Assembly: GCA_019695035.1 (NCBI GenBank)
Contig: JAIBAU010000008.1
Location: forward strand, 1 to 64,000
Length of the DNA: 64,000 bases
Reading direction: 5' to 3'
Origin: Caulobacteraceae bacterium
GTDB taxonomy: Bacteria > Pseudomonadota > Alphaproteobacteria > Caulobacterales > Caulobacteraceae
Shown: piece by piece, positions 19,237 through 28,230 of the stretch
Layout: each line of letters starts with the position of its first letter
Position numbering within the stretch: position 1 is the stretch's first letter
Position numbers and translations under genes: made by a program
The notes under the pieces: model-generated
Told to the model about the DNA's origin: nothing
Database searches by the model: none
What the model saw: the letters and a program-made list of their open reading frames with translations, nothing else

Positions 19237-19889
19237 TGGGCGGACTCCGGTCTGAAAAGCCAGTGGGCAACCCCTACCGCCAGCGCGGCCCCGGCCACCT
19301 GGGCGAGGACGAAGGGCAGTGCTGAAGCGGGCGCGATACCCGCGAAGGTATTGCTCAGCGTCCGCGCGAACACGGCTGCAGGGTTTGCGAACGATGTGGA
19401 GGCGGTGAACCAGTAGGCGGCGCAGATGTAAAGCGCCACGAGCGACGGTACGCGCTCTGACCTCCAGCGAAGGCCCCCAAGAATGGTCAGCACGAGGCCG
19501 AAGGCGGCGACTCCTTCGGAGAGCCATTGGGCGGGTCCTTCACGCGGGTGATCCGAGACCTGCAGTACCGGAAGCTCAAACATGAGATGCGCCAGCCACG
19601 CGCCCACGATCCCCCCCACGGCCTGCACGCCCGCATAGACGGCCGCGACACCGGGCCCGATCTCCCCGCGCAGCGCAAAGGCAAGGGTGACCACCGGATT
19701 GAAATGCGCGCCTGAAATCGGCCCGAACAGGCTGATCAGCACGTAGAGGATCGCTCCGGTCGCGGCGGCGTTGGCTGACAGGGCGACGGCGAGATTGCCC
19801 CCGGCGAGGCGCTCCGCCATGACCCCTGAGCCGATCACGGTGCAGAGCAGCAGGGCGGTTCCCACGAATTCAGCGGCGAAGCGTTTCAC
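19233..19889 (-). CDS. aqpS: Aquaglyceroporin-type arsenite channel AqpS
   Basis: The 218-residue MIP-family channel has six membrane segments. The two pore loops are GAHFNPVVTLAFAL and ANPAAVFARTLSN (NPV and NPA forms, both with Asn); the second loop's Arg is present. In Sinorhizobium meliloti, AqpS in an ars operon gives downhill arsenite efflux after ArsC, and the same layout is seen here. GTG 19889 overlaps the arsR stop (GTGA), and its own stop overlaps arsC (ATGA). Confidence 0.92.
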   Translation of the reverse strand: MKRFAAEFVGTALLLCTVIGSGVMAERLAGGNLAVALSANAAATGAILYVLISLFGPISGAHFNPVVTLAFALRGEIGPGVAAVYAGVQAVGGIVGAWLAHLMFELPVLQVSDHPREGPAQWLSEGVAAFGLVLTILGGLRWRSERVPSLVALYICAAYWFTASTSFANPAAVFARTLSNTFAGIAPASALPFVLAQVAGAALAVGVAHWLFRPESAQ

Positions 19890-20221
19890 GCGCAGGCCCG
19901 ACGAGCCGTCTCGGCCAGGGGACCGCAGATTTCCGCCGCCCCGGCGCAGCAGTCCTCCATGAGAAAGGCGATGACCGCCCGCATGTGCGCGTAGTCGGCC
20001 GCGTACCGGATGGACCGGCCATGCCGCTGCGACGTCACCAGGCCGGAGGCGCTCAGGATATTCAGATTGGCGGAAAGCGTATTGGGCAGGGAGCCCAGTG
20101 CGCGCGCGATGTCACCGGCCGCTAGCCCTTCGGGTCCCGCCTTCACCAGCAATCGAAACGCCTCCAGCCGACCCTGATGGGCGAGTGCGGAAAGCGCGGC
20201 GATGGCGGAGGGCTGTTCCAT
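19886..20221 (-). CDS. arsR: ArsR-family arsenite-responsive repressor
   Basis: The product is 111 residues from ATG 20221; a longer open frame upstream is an antisense shadow. The winged helix contains ALAHQGRLEAFRLLVKAG and the recognition region SLPNTLSANLNILSASGLV, then SQRHGRSIRYAAD. The likely As(III) ligands are C-terminal: C91, C92 and C99, with C110 extra, resembling ArsR proteins with a CC...C site after the DNA-binding domain rather than the classical CxC in the recognition helix. A 17-base motif shared with the arsI promoter lies 3 bases upstream of its start codon. Confidence 0.9.
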   Translation of the reverse strand: MEQPSAIAALSALAHQGRLEAFRLLVKAGPEGLAAGDIARALGSLPNTLSANLNILSASGLVTSQRHGRSIRYAADYAHMRAVIAFLMEDCCAGAAEICGPLAETARRACA

Positions 20222-20223
20222 AA

Positions 20224-20240
20224 TTCCGCGATAGTCGAAT
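20224..20240 (-). promoter_or_regulatory. Candidate ArsR operator in front of arsR
   Basis: The minus strand reads ATTCGACTATCGCGGAA. It fits ATTCGA-N2-AT-N4-GAA, the same pattern as ATTCGAAGATTCTAGAA between the -35 and -10 of arsI (20814-20830). It sits almost on the arsR start codon, so it could block translation initiation or transcription from a second internal promoter. Confidence 0.45.
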
Positions 20241-20330
20241 CGTGTGACGGATCCAAGACGTTCCCGCCGCCCGACCGATGCTGCGCTCGTATCCCGGCGC
20301 GAGTTCGTTGCGGACGGACGGCGGAATCCT

Positions 20331-20786
20331 TCAGTCTCCGGCCGGGCCGCAACAGGGCGCCGCCGCCTCAACTGCAGTGGCCGTGGTGAAGGTCGCAGGC
20401 GCCTCGCCGGCCAGGCCGTAGGTGGTCGACTCCCCAAAGGTGTAGAAGGTTTCCCACCGAACGCCGGACGGATCCTGCGCCCAATGCTTGTCGGAATAGG
20501 CGTAGCAGCAGGTCGTGGCCGCTTCGTCGACCGTCGGCTCGGACGCCGCTCTCAGCCGCGCGGCGATTTCGGCAAGCTCCTCGGAACTCTCGGCCTGAAC
20601 GCCCACGTGATCTACGCCGGGCGAGCGACCTCGCTGGCTGATGGCAAGGTTCACGCGCGGATCATCGAGCATCCACTTCGCATAGTCGGGCTTGAGGACC
20701 GAGGGGCGCGCGCCGAGCAGGGTCTCATAGAACCGAACCGAACGGTCGAGGTCGTCAACATTCAGGTGGAGATGGATGCGCTTCAT
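20331..20786 (-). CDS. arsI: ArsI/CadI-family vicinal-oxygen-chelate protein (probable C-As lyase)
   Basis: The product is 151 residues from ATG 20786. It has a VOC fold with candidate metal ligands H5 (KRIHLHLNV), H60 (GVDHVGVQ) and E112 (VRWETFYT), plus the vicinal cysteines C93-C94 in ATTCCYAYSDKHW. This arrangement matches the ArsI C-As lyases (H5/H62/E115 and C96/C97 as I recall), which cleave methyl or phenyl groups from trivalent organoarsenicals with O2 and Fe(II). A second Cys pair, APCCGP, sits at the tail. It is the first gene of the ars operon. The CadI cadmium-induced family is similar, so substrate is inferred from context. Confidence 0.87.
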   Translation of the reverse strand: MKRIHLHLNVDDLDRSVRFYETLLGARPSVLKPDYAKWMLDDPRVNLAISQRGRSPGVDHVGVQAESSEELAEIAARLRAASEPTVDEAATTCCYAYSDKHWAQDPSGVRWETFYTFGESTTYGLAGEAPATFTTATAVEAAAPCCGPAGD

Positions 20787-20812
20787 GGCAGGCCCCAAAT
20801 TGTGTTTCTATT

Positions 20813-20841
20813 TTTCTAGAATCTTCGAATTAAAATGTCAA
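20813..20841 (-). promoter_or_regulatory. Promoter of the ars operon with embedded candidate ArsR operator
   Basis: On the minus strand, TTGACA (20836-20841) is followed after exactly 17 bases by TAGAAA (20813-20818). The spacer holds ATTCGAAGATTCTAGAA (20814-20830), which overlaps the -10 and contains the palindrome TTCTAGAA. The region is AT-rich against its high-GC surroundings. It lies 27 bases upstream of the arsI start. Confidence 0.75.
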
Positions 20842-20872
20842 CGGCGGGTTCTCCCCGGCTGGCTCGGTGGGC

Positions 20873-21196
20873 CTAGGCGGTCTCGAGCGTCAGCTTCTCG
20901 ATGCGATCGGCCAGGGACTCGATGGCGGCTACGGCCGGACCGTAGTCCGCTTCGGCCGCCGGGGCCGCCCCCTGCTGGGCGCGAGCCAACTGGCCCCGGA
21001 TATCGGCCAGCTCGTCGGATACCAGCAACGCCGCCATCAGAAACAGCCGCAGGTCACCGACCTGCCCGACATCGCGGGCGATCTGGCGCACGTGGTCGTC
21101 GAACTGGCGGGCCAGTTGCCGGACCCGGTCCTCCTGGCCGTCCGCGCACCCCACGCTGTAGGGGCGGCCGTTCACCTCGACGGTCACCGTGGCCAT
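20873..21196 (-). CDS. zapA: Cell division protein ZapA
   Basis: The product is 107 residues. The N-terminal globular part VTVEVNGRPYSVGCADGQED, then VRQLARQFDDHVRQIARDV, is the ZapA fold; a C-terminal coiled coil contains DELADIRGQLARAQQ and ends in an amphipathic helix. ZapA cross-links FtsZ protofilaments at the division site. It follows zauP on the same strand with only three bases between, matching the ZapA/ZauP pair known in Caulobacter. The 6S RNA often found beside zapA has no room here. Confidence 0.93.
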   Translation of the reverse strand: MATVTVEVNGRPYSVGCADGQEDRVRQLARQFDDHVRQIARDVGQVGDLRLFLMAALLVSDELADIRGQLARAQQGAAPAAEADYGPAVAAIESLADRIEKLTLETA

Positions 21197-21199
21197 GGG

Positions 21200-21442
21200 T
21201 CAGGCTCCTTCCAGGACGGCGCGGATCTCGGCGGCGGCGGCGTCGAGCGCCTGCGAGGCCTCCCGGGCGGCGGCCTCGAGCGCCTTTTCCCGGCCGCTGT
21301 CCGGGGCGAAAAGGTCCTCGTGGCCCTCTACGGCGGGACGATGGGCCTGGGCCTTCAGGTCGCGCACACGGCTCTCCAACGCGCCCATGGCCTTGTCGAG
21401 GCGGGCGATGGCGGCGTCCAGATCGGCGGCAGAGCTGCTCAA
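21200..21442 (-). CDS. zauP: Coiled-coil protein ZauP (DUF4164-like)
   Basis: The 80-residue protein is largely helical: DLDAAIARLDKAMGALESRV and KALEAAAREASQALDAAAAE form a coiled coil interrupted by an acidic loop (GHEDLFAPDSG). The position directly upstream of zapA, and the size, match ZauP, described in Caulobacter as a ZapA partner at the division site. The family call is by position and composition more than by specific residues. It is divergent from tkt. Confidence 0.75.
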   Translation of the reverse strand: MSSSAADLDAAIARLDKAMGALESRVRDLKAQAHRPAVEGHEDLFAPDSGREKALEAAAREASQALDAAAAEIRAVLEGA

Positions 21443-21557
21443 TTTCGCCTCCGTTCAGAGTGCGTCACGAATCCGTATAGAACGCGAGCCGCGCGTCAGG
21501 TAAAGCGCCCCGCGTTCCCTCCCCGGCATTTTGCCCCCAAGTTTTTCTGGAGTTCCG

Positions 21558-23546
21558 ATGGCCGCCGCCCCCGGTTCGACCGCGACGCCACAGCAGATGG
21601 CGGACGCGATCCGCGTGCTTTCCATGGATGCCGTGCAGGCCGCCAATTCAGGCCACCCGGGCATGCCCATGGGCATGGCCGACGTGGCCACGGTGCTCTT
21701 CACGCGTTTCCTCAAGTACGACGCCGCCAGGCCACAGTGGCACGACCGGGACCGGTTCGTGCTGTCGGCCGGGCACGGGTCGATGCTGCTCTACGCCCTG
21801 CTGCACCTGACCGGCTCGAAGGCGATGACGGGCGAGCAGCTGTCGCGCTTCAGGCAGCTGGGCTCGATCACCGCGGGCCATCCGGAGTTCGGCCACACCC
21901 CTGGAGTCGAAACCACAACGGGCCCGCTGGGGCAGGGCTTGGCCAACGCCGTGGGCATGGCCATGGCGGAACGACACCTGAACGCCCGTTTCGGCGACGA
22001 CCTCGTCGATCACCGGACCTGGGTCATCGCCGGGGACGGCTGCCTGATGGAGGGCGTCAGCCACGAAGCCATCAGCCTGGCTGGGCGCTACAAGCTGAAC
22101 CGGCTGTGCGTTCTGTGGGACGACAACCGCATCACCATCGACGGCTCCATCGAATTATCGGAGACCGGCGACCAGTTGGCGCGATTCAAGGCCGCTGGTT
22201 GGGCTGTAAAGGCGATTGACGGCCATGACTTCGGGCAGATTCGGCGGGCGCTGAGCTGGGCCACCCGCCAGTCGCGGCCGACACTGATCGCCTGCCGCAC
22301 GGCGATCGGCAAGGGAGCCGCCACCATGGCCGGCAGCCACAAGACCCATGGGGCCGCCCTGGGCGAACAGGAGGTGGCGGCGACCCGCATCGCGCTGAAG
22401 TGGGATAACCCGCCGTTCGTCCTGCCGGAGGCCATCAGCAGCGCGTGGAGGAAGGCGGGCCGCAAGGGCGGTCGTCTTCGCCGTCAGTGGGAGGCCCGGC
22501 TGAAGGCGCACCACGACAACGACCAGTTCCTCCGCGCCATGAACGGTGAGCTACCGTCCAACGCCTTCGAGGCGCTCGACCAGCAAATCGTGGTGCAGAC
22601 CGCCGCACAGCCCACCCTCGCCACCCGGGCCGCCTCCGGCGCCGCCCTGGAGGCCGTCTTCCCATGGATACCGGAGATGATCGGGGGCTCCGCGGACCTG
22701 ACCGGCTCCAACAACACGCTGGTCAAAGGGACGCTCGCCTTCGACGCGCCTGACTACGCCGGGCGATATGTGAACTGGGGCGTCCGCGAGCACGGCATGG
22801 CTGCAGCCATGAACGGCATGGCGCTGCATGGAGGCGTTATCCCCTACGCCGGGACGTTCCTCGTGTTCGCCGACTATTCCCGCCCATCGATCCGCCTGGC
22901 GGCCTTGATGGGCGTGCGTGTCATCCACGTCCTCACCCATGACTCCATCGGCGTCGGCGAGGACGGGCCGACGCACCAGCCGGTCGAACACCTCGCCTCG
23001 CTTCGGGCCATTCCGAACCTGCTCGTCTTCCGCCCGGCCGATCAGGTGGAGGCCATGGAGTGCTGGAAGCTGGCCCTCCAGTCACGGGACGCACCGTCGG
23101 CCATGGCCCTGTCCCGTCAGAACACGCCGGCCGCCCGCACAGAACCGGCCGGCGAGAACCTGTCGGCCCGTGGCGCCTATGAGTTGCGCGCCGCCGAGGG
23201 CGAAGCCCGGGTCACGATCTTCGCCACCGGGACGGAAGTCGCCATCGCTCTCGACGCGCGCGACCGGCTGCAGGCCGAAGGGATCGGCGCGCGGGTCGTA
23301 TCGGTTCCCTGCTTCGAGCTGTTCGAGCGGCAGCCCGCGGCCTACCGCAAGGCCCTGATCGGCGCCGCGCCGGCGCGGGTGGCGGTCGAAGCGGCCATCA
23401 AGCAGGGCTGGGAGCGCTTCCTCGGCGAGGACGGCCGGTTCGTGGGCATGACCGGTTTTGGCGCCTCCGCCCCCGCGGGGGCGCTTTACAAGCATTTCGG
23501 CATCACGGCCGAGGCGGTTGTCGAAGCCGCGAGGGCCCAGCTGTGA
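21558..23546 (+). CDS. tkt: Transketolase
   Basis: The product is 662 residues from ATG 21558 (TGGAG upstream). TPP-binding motif: GDGCLMEGVSHEAISLAGRY, then LCVLWDDNRITIDG. Substrate-site features include NSGHPGMPMGMADVATVLF, GPLGQGLANAVGMA and the C-terminal DSIGVGEDGPTHQPVEHLAS. It transfers two-carbon units in the pentose phosphate pathway. In many Caulobacterales tkt is close to gap-pgk; here about 5.7 kb of other genes intervene. It is divergent from zauP and overlaps the next VOC gene by GTGA. Confidence 0.96.
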   Translation: MAAAPGSTATPQQMADAIRVLSMDAVQAANSGHPGMPMGMADVATVLFTRFLKYDAARPQWHDRDRFVLSAGHGSMLLYALLHLTGSKAMTGEQLSRFRQLGSITAGHPEFGHTPGVETTTGPLGQGLANAVGMAMAERHLNARFGDDLVDHRTWVIAGDGCLMEGVSHEAISLAGRYKLNRLCVLWDDNRITIDGSIELSETGDQLARFKAAGWAVKAIDGHDFGQIRRALSWATRQSRPTLIACRTAIGKGAATMAGSHKTHGAALGEQEVAATRIALKWDNPPFVLPEAISSAWRKAGRKGGRLRRQWEARLKAHHDNDQFLRAMNGELPSNAFEALDQQIVVQTAAQPTLATRAASGAALEAVFPWIPEMIGGSADLTGSNNTLVKGTLAFDAPDYAGRYVNWGVREHGMAAAMNGMALHGGVIPYAGTFLVFADYSRPSIRLAALMGVRVIHVLTHDSIGVGEDGPTHQPVEHLASLRAIPNLLVFRPADQVEAMECWKLALQSRDAPSAMALSRQNTPAARTEPAGENLSARGAYELRAAEGEARVTIFATGTEVAIALDARDRLQAEGIGARVVSVPCFELFERQPAAYRKALIGAAPARVAVEAAIKQGWERFLGEDGRFVGMTGFGASAPAGALYKHFGITAEAVVEAARAQL

Positions 23547-23932
23547 GCCGGCATTCTCTGGTCGCCGTGACCGTGGTCGTGCCCGACTACGACGAAGCCA
23601 TCGCCTGGTTCACCGGAGTCCTGGGCTTTCAACTGACGGCCGACGAGCCGCGCGAGAACGGCAAGCGTTGGGTTACGGTCCGTCCGTCGGGGTCCGCCTG
23701 CGAGTTGCTGCTGGCGCGAGCCGCGAACGCGCGTCAGTCCGCGGCCGTGGGGGGGCAAACCGGGGGGCGCGTCGCCTTCTTCCTCCACACCGACGACTGG
23801 GCTCGCGATCACGCCGACTGGACCGCAAAGGGGGTCCGCTTCGTGGAGGGCCCCCGCTACGAACCGTACGGAACCGTGGGCGTGTTCGAGGATCACTGGG
23901 GCAATCGCTGGGATCTCATCCAGCCGGCCTGA
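23543..23932 (+). CDS. VOC (glyoxalase/bleomycin-resistance) family protein
   Basis: The product is 129 residues from GTG 23543, overlapping the tkt stop. The fold shows VVVPDYDEAIAWFTGVLGFQ, TGGRVAFFLHTDDW and YGTVGVFEDHWGNRWDLIQP, with a metal-ligand-like Glu in VFEDHWGN. Such proteins detoxify or isomerise small electrophiles; the substrate is unknown. The coupling to transketolase suggests a link to sugar metabolism, but this is inference. Its stop codon lies inside the -35 region of the next gene's candidate promoter. Confidence 0.85.
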   Translation: MSRHSLVAVTVVVPDYDEAIAWFTGVLGFQLTADEPRENGKRWVTVRPSGSACELLLARAANARQSAAVGGQTGGRVAFFLHTDDWARDHADWTAKGVRFVEGPRYEPYGTVGVFEDHWGNRWDLIQPA

Positions 23933-23957
23933 GAATTAAATTCTACACATGTAGAAT
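23929..23957 (+). promoter_or_regulatory. Promoter with BlaI/MecI/CopY-type operator before the S41 peptidase
   Basis: A perfect 8-bp inverted repeat with a two-base centre (ATTCTACA-CA-TGTAGAAT, 23940-23957) contains TACA-N2-TGTA, the core of BlaI/MecI and CopY operators. It overlaps TAGAAT (23952-23957), a good -10, with CTGAGA as -35 at 17-base spacing (23929-23934). The peptidase start is 62 bases downstream. No BlaI-family gene is in the window. Confidence 0.6.
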
Positions 23958-24019
23958 CTGTAACTGGCTTCCGTTGCCGGGGCCGCCCAGTCTGGCGCGG
24001 CCTCAACGGAGATTATCCC

Positions 24020-25354
24020 ATGTCCCGCACCGCCGCCGCCATTCTCGCACTCGTTTGCGCCACGGCGCCGATGGCGGTCGCCGCCCAGACGGCCCCGGTC
24101 CCTGCAGCCGCAGCGGCGCGACCGCCCGCTCCGCGCCAGACCATTGCCAATGTCGCCCAAGCGATCGAAGAGCACTTTTTTGATGCAGGTCGAGGCAAGG
24201 CGATCGCCGACACGCTGCGGGCCGCGGCCGCGCGAGGAGAGTTCGACCGGTTTGTCGAACCGCGGGAACTGGCGGTCGAGCTGACCAATCGCCTCCAGCC
24301 CTACGACCGGCACTTCGCCGTCACCTGGGCGGCGGACGCGCCTGAACCGCCGCCGCCGGGCCAGGGCGGGCCGGCAGGGGAGCCGGGCCAGGGTCCTTCG
24401 GCGGACGAACGCCTGGCCATGCGTCGCGCCAACTACGGCGTCGAAGCCGTCGACGTCCTGCCTGGAAACATCGGCTACATCGCGCTTGGCGGATTCGCCG
24501 ACATCGACTTCGACGACCCGGCCGACCCGACCAGGCGCGCCATCGACGCCGCCCTCACCCTCACCTCGGGGACCGACGCGGTCATCATCGATGTCCGGGA
24601 CAACGGCGGGGGATCGCCCGCCATGGTGGGGTACCTGGTCAGCGCCTTCACCCCGAAGGACGCCGACATCTACAACGTGTTCCATTTTCGCGGCGGACAG
24701 GAAAGCGAGGCTCCACGGGTTCGTCACCCCAACCCGAACCTCGCCGCACCGGTCTACATCCTGACCAGCGGGCGCACGGGGTCAGCCGCGGAGTCGTTCG
24801 CCTACACCATGAAGGCGGCCGGCAGGGCGACCGTGGTCGGGGAGGCATCGGCGGGGGCGGCCAATCCGGGCGGCCAGGGCCCGATCGGCGGCGGTTTCAT
24901 GATCTTCATCTCCGCCGGCTCTCCCCGCAATCCGGTTACAGGCGGAAATTGGGAGGGCGACGGCGTGGCGCCGGACGTTCCGGTTCCCTCCGACCAGGCC
25001 CTGACCCGAGCCCAGGCCCTGGCGCTGCAGCACGCCGCCCCTGGCCTTGCGGGCGTGTACCGGGTCGAGAACCGGTGGGCCCTGGAGGCGCTCTCGCCGC
25101 CGGTCCTGTCAATCGACCTGGCCCCCTATGCGGGGGATTACAACGGAGTCCGGATCGAGCAGGGCCCGGAAGGCCTCCGCTACCTGCGCGAACGCCGACC
25201 GGCCTGGAGCCTGTATCCCATCGGCGCAGACATCTTCGCCATCCGGGGCGATCCCACGCGGCGGGTGCGTTTCGTGCGCGAGGACGGCCGCATCGTGGCC
25301 CTGGAGGTGCTGGCGCCGGATGGCCCTGGCGGGCTTTATCGGCGGGCAGGCTAG
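24020..25354 (+). CDS. Periplasmic S41-family peptidase
   Basis: The product is 444 residues with a signal peptide ([20 protein letters not shown]). The tail-specific protease core shows [20 protein letters not shown], then the catalytic Ser in [20 protein letters not shown] and a following [20 protein letters not shown]. An IRBP-like N-terminal helical segment ([20 protein letters not shown]) precedes it; no PDZ domain is visible. A Pro/Gly-rich insertion lies near residue 115. This type is common beside BlaI/M56 systems, and a BlaI-type operator lies upstream. Substrate unknown. Confidence 0.9.
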   Translation: MSRTAAAILALVCATAPMAVAAQTAPVPAAAAARPPAPRQTIANVAQAIEEHFFDAGRGKAIADTLRAAAARGEFDRFVEPRELAVELTNRLQPYDRHFAVTWAADAPEPPPPGQGGPAGEPGQGPSADERLAMRRANYGVEAVDVLPGNIGYIALGGFADIDFDDPADPTRRAIDAALTLTSGTDAVIIDVRDNGGGSPAMVGYLVSAFTPKDADIYNVFHFRGGQESEAPRVRHPNPNLAAPVYILTSGRTGSAAESFAYTMKAAGRATVVGEASAGAANPGGQGPIGGGFMIFISAGSPRNPVTGGNWEGDGVAPDVPVPSDQALTRAQALALQHAAPGLAGVYRVENRWALEALSPPVLSIDLAPYAGDYNGVRIEQGPEGLRYLRERRPAWSLYPIGADIFAIRGDPTRRVRFVREDGRIVALEVLAPDGPGGLYRRAG

Positions 25355-25368
25355 GCTATAGGGCGTGC

Positions 25369-26565
25369 ATGAAGATCGGCACGCCCCTTTCCCCCTCCGC
25401 CACCCGCGTCATGTTGCTGGGCTCGGGAGAGCTGGGCAAGGAGGTGGTGATCGAGCTCCAGCGCCTGGGCGTGGAGACCGTCGCCGTTGATCGGTACGCC
25501 GGCGCGCCGGCCATGCAGGTCGCCCATCGCAGCCATGTGGTCGCCATGACCGACCCGGGCGCCCTGCGCGCCGTGATCGATCTGGAGCGGCCCCACCTGA
25601 TCGTGCCCGAGATCGAGGCCATCGCCACCGACGTCCTGGCCGATGTCGAGCGGGAGGGCGTCGCGACCGTCATCCCGACCGCCCGCGCGACCCAGCTGAC
25701 CATGAACCGCGAGGGCATCCGCCGCCTGGCGGCCGAAGAGCTCGGCCTTCCGACCAGCCCGTACGCCTTCGCCCGGACCGCCGAGGCTCTCGCCGCCGGC
25801 GCCGCGTCCGTCGGCTATCCGTGCTTCGTCAAGCCGGTGATGAGTTCGTCCGGCAAGGGCCAGTCCTACGTCGAGAGCGCCGCCGACATCGGCAAGGCCT
25901 GGGACTACGCCTTGGCGGCGGGCCGGGTCGCGGAAGCCAATGTGATCGTCGAGGGCCGAATTGAGTTCGACTTCGAAATCACCCTGCTGACGGTTCGGGC
26001 GCGCGGCCCGGACGGCCAGACCGAGACCCGCTTCTGTGAGCCGGTCGGCCACCGACAGGTCAAGGGCGACTACGTCGAGAGCTGGCAGCCCCAGGCCATG
26101 ACCGCAACGGCGCTGGAACGCGCGCGGGATATCGCCGCCCGGGTCACCGGCGCGCTTGGCGGCTACGGGCTGTTCGGAGTCGAGCTGTTCGTGAAGGACG
26201 ATCAGGTCTGGTTTTCGGAGGTCAGTCCCCGCCCGCACGACACCGGCCTGGTCACCCTGGCGACCCAGACCCTGTCGGAGTTCGCGCTGCACGCCCGGGC
26301 CATCCTCGGCCTGCCCGTCGACACCGGATTGCGCAACCCGGGCGCCAGCGCCGTGATCTACGGCGACATGGACGCCCAGGGCATCGCCTTCGAAGGCGTG
26401 GCTGACGCCCTCTCGGTCCAGGGGGCGGACATCCGGCTGTTCGGCAAGCCCGAGGCGTTCGAGCGTCGCCGCATGGGCGTCGCCCTGGCGCGGGCTGCGA
26501 CGGTCGAGGCGGCGCGGGAGCAGGCGCGGGACGCCGCCGGTCGCGTCCGGCCGGTCCGCGCCTAG
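25369..26565 (+). CDS. purT: Formate-dependent phosphoribosylglycinamide formyltransferase
   Basis: The 398-residue ATP-grasp enzyme starts at ATG 25369, 14 bases after the S41 peptidase. Motifs: [20 protein letters not shown], the PurT-specific [23 protein letters not shown]-grasp [16 protein letters not shown] and the metal-site [20 protein letters not shown]. It makes formyl-GAR from GAR, formate and ATP, the folate-independent third step of purine synthesis. It shares stop bases CTAG with the convergent second S41 peptidase. Confidence 0.95.
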   Translation: MKIGTPLSPSATRVMLLGSGELGKEVVIELQRLGVETVAVDRYAGAPAMQVAHRSHVVAMTDPGALRAVIDLERPHLIVPEIEAIATDVLADVEREGVATVIPTARATQLTMNREGIRRLAAEELGLPTSPYAFARTAEALAAGAASVGYPCFVKPVMSSSGKGQSYVESAADIGKAWDYALAAGRVAEANVIVEGRIEFDFEITLLTVRARGPDGQTETRFCEPVGHRQVKGDYVESWQPQAMTATALERARDIAARVTGALGGYGLFGVELFVKDDQVWFSEVSPRPHDTGLVTLATQTLSEFALHARAILGLPVDTGLRNPGASAVIYGDMDAQGIAFEGVADALSVQGADIRLFGKPEAFERRRMGVALARAATVEAAREQARDAAGRVRPVRA

Positions 26566-27785
26566 CCTCCGACGCGGTCCACCGGCGTCGCCTTGACGGC
26601 GGCGAGCGCGGCCTCAAGAGCCGGGTCCCTGCCCCGGCGACGGTCGGCAAGTGTCGTGTAGGCCTCTACGTCGGGCGATACCCCGTGGTGTTCCAGGCGT
26701 ACGCCGTTCGCCAAACGCACATCCTCGACGCTCATGTTGAAACGCCCCCCGTCGGGCAGGCGGCTTTCAATGGAGATCAGCACCGCCCCCGCCGTCCTGC
26801 GGCCGACGATCGTCGCCCGATTTGCTTCCTGCAGGGCGCCTGGAACCAGCTCGGCGGCGCTTCGGCTCGAGCCCGAGACGATGACCGCCAGAGGCCCGTC
26901 GAAGGCCCGGCACCCCCGGCTAACGGTCAGCGAGCGATCCTGGCCGCCGCGGCCGTGATAGCGCGCCCAGACCCGCCCCTTGGGCAGAAAGCAGCCCAGC
27001 ACGCTGCGCGCTTCCATGACCAGCCCGCCCCGGTTGCCGCGCAGATCCAGCACCACCCGGGATCCGTCGGGAATGTTCGCCAGTTGCCTGTTCAGCCAGC
27101 TGGTGGTGCCGAAATTGAACTCGTCGAAGCTGATCAGCAGCACGCCCGGCTCGAGCCAGCGCACCTCGCGCCTGACGGGCGCGGCCATCAGGACCGGGGT
27201 GATCTGCACGGTGCGCACCGCGCCGCCGGTATCGCGGAACTCGACGTTGACCGGAACGCCCGCCGCCAGCTGACGGCCGGGCACGTAGGGCAGGCCATCG
27301 AAGCTGCGCACCTCCCATCCGAACTCGATCTCCGCCTGCTCGGCGGGAGAGCCTGGCTTCACGTCCTCCAGGACGAAACGGTCGGCATCCCGCTGGATCT
27401 GGAGCCCCAACAGCGGCCGGGGCTCATTGCGGCGCGCTTCGTAACGGGCCAGCAGCGGAGTCTGGGCCGAGACATGGGCGTCATTGAGCCGGTCCAGCAT
27501 CTCGTTGATGACTCGATAGAGCCCGTTGTCGTCCAGCGCCTGCAGCGCCAGCGGACGATAGGCCGCTCCTAGCGCCGACCAGTCCTGGCCGTTGAACGTT
27601 CCATCGTAGTAGTCGGCCTTCACGCGGCTCCAGACCGCGTCGAAGACGCGCCCGTTCATCGAGGAGCGGCGCGGATCGACCTGGACGACAGCCGGGCGGG
27701 GCTGGGTCTGGGCGGCCGCGAACTGCGCCGGCGCGGTCAGCGCCAGCGCGGCCAGCAGGCCAACGATCCAGGTTCTGGCCGACAT
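26562..27785 (-). CDS. Periplasmic S41-family peptidase with PDZ-like domain
   Basis: The product is 407 residues from ATG 27785 with GGAGG six bases upstream. Signal peptide: [24 protein letters not shown]-like segment ([19 protein letters not shown], then [11 protein letters not shown]) is followed by the S41 core: [20 protein letters not shown], catalytic Ser in [19 protein letters not shown], and VGRRTAGAV. It is only distantly related to the S41 protein at 24020 (different N-terminal domain). The two peptidases flank purT. Confidence 0.9.
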   Translation of the reverse strand: MSARTWIVGLLAALALTAPAQFAAAQTQPRPAVVQVDPRRSSMNGRVFDAVWSRVKADYYDGTFNGQDWSALGAAYRPLALQALDDNGLYRVINEMLDRLNDAHVSAQTPLLARYEARRNEPRPLLGLQIQRDADRFVLEDVKPGSPAEQAEIEFGWEVRSFDGLPYVPGRQLAAGVPVNVEFRDTGGAVRTVQITPVLMAAPVRREVRWLEPGVLLISFDEFNFGTTSWLNRQLANIPDGSRVVLDLRGNRGGLVMEARSVLGCFLPKGRVWARYHGRGGQDRSLTVSRGCRAFDGPLAVIVSGSSRSAAELVPGALQEANRATIVGRRTAGAVLISIESRLPDGGRFNMSVEDVRLANGVRLEHHGVSPDVEAYTTLADRRRGRDPALEAALAAVKATPVDRVGG

Positions 27786-27858
27786 GCGCGCCCTCCGCAC
27801 CCCGTCCGACGCTAGCCTTGGGACGCGAGGCTCTCAAGCGGTGGAAGCGTCGCAGTGT

Positions 27859-28149
27859 TCAGCGCGGCAGCGTCGCGTTGAAAACCAGCCAGGCGAACCC
27901 GCCGCCCAGCAGAAGAAAGCCGACCACCATGGGCGTAATTGCGCCCCAGGCGTGGATGCGGCGCTTGCCGCTGAACTGCACGGTTGCGGCCAGCAGCGCC
28001 AGGGCGCCGAAACCGAAGACCCCGAGCAGGACCTGGCGGCCGATCTCCTCGACAGGCGCAAACTGTTCGGTGGATTGGAAGACGAGCCAGCTGGCTCCCA
28101 GCATGGCGGCGAGCGCCAGCACATTCAGACCGACGAGCGACAGGCGCAT
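27859..28149 (-). CDS. Small membrane protein, 96 aa
   Basis: ATG 28149 has GGAGG eight bases upstream; GTG at 28152 is an alternative. Three hydrophobic segments are visible: LVGLNVLALAAMLGASWLVF, LLGVFGFGALALLAATVQF and ITPMVVGFLLLGGGFAWLVF. The N-terminus RLSLVGLNVLALA matches RLTLFGFNALALF of the next small gene upstream (28231-28506), and the C-terminal segments also align, so the pair arose by tandem duplication. The family is not recognised. Confidence 0.7.
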   Translation of the reverse strand: MRLSLVGLNVLALAAMLGASWLVFQSTEQFAPVEEIGRQVLLGVFGFGALALLAATVQFSGKRRIHAWGAITPMVVGFLLLGGGFAWLVFNATLPR

Positions 28150-28230
28150 CACTGACCCCTCCGAGATGCCCGCCCCCCAAGGCGGCTCAAAGACGAAAAT
28201 GAAACTGAACGCGTGAGCCCGGCGAAAAAC

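Noticed and set aside
20800..20872. 6S RNA next to zapA
   Set aside because: Only about 30 bases remain between zapA and the ars promoter, far too little for a 6S RNA of about 160-180 bases.
23940..23957. Terminator after the VOC gene
   Set aside because: The stem is short and AT-rich and has no U-tract; its TACA-N2-TGTA core and overlap with a -10 box fit an operator better.
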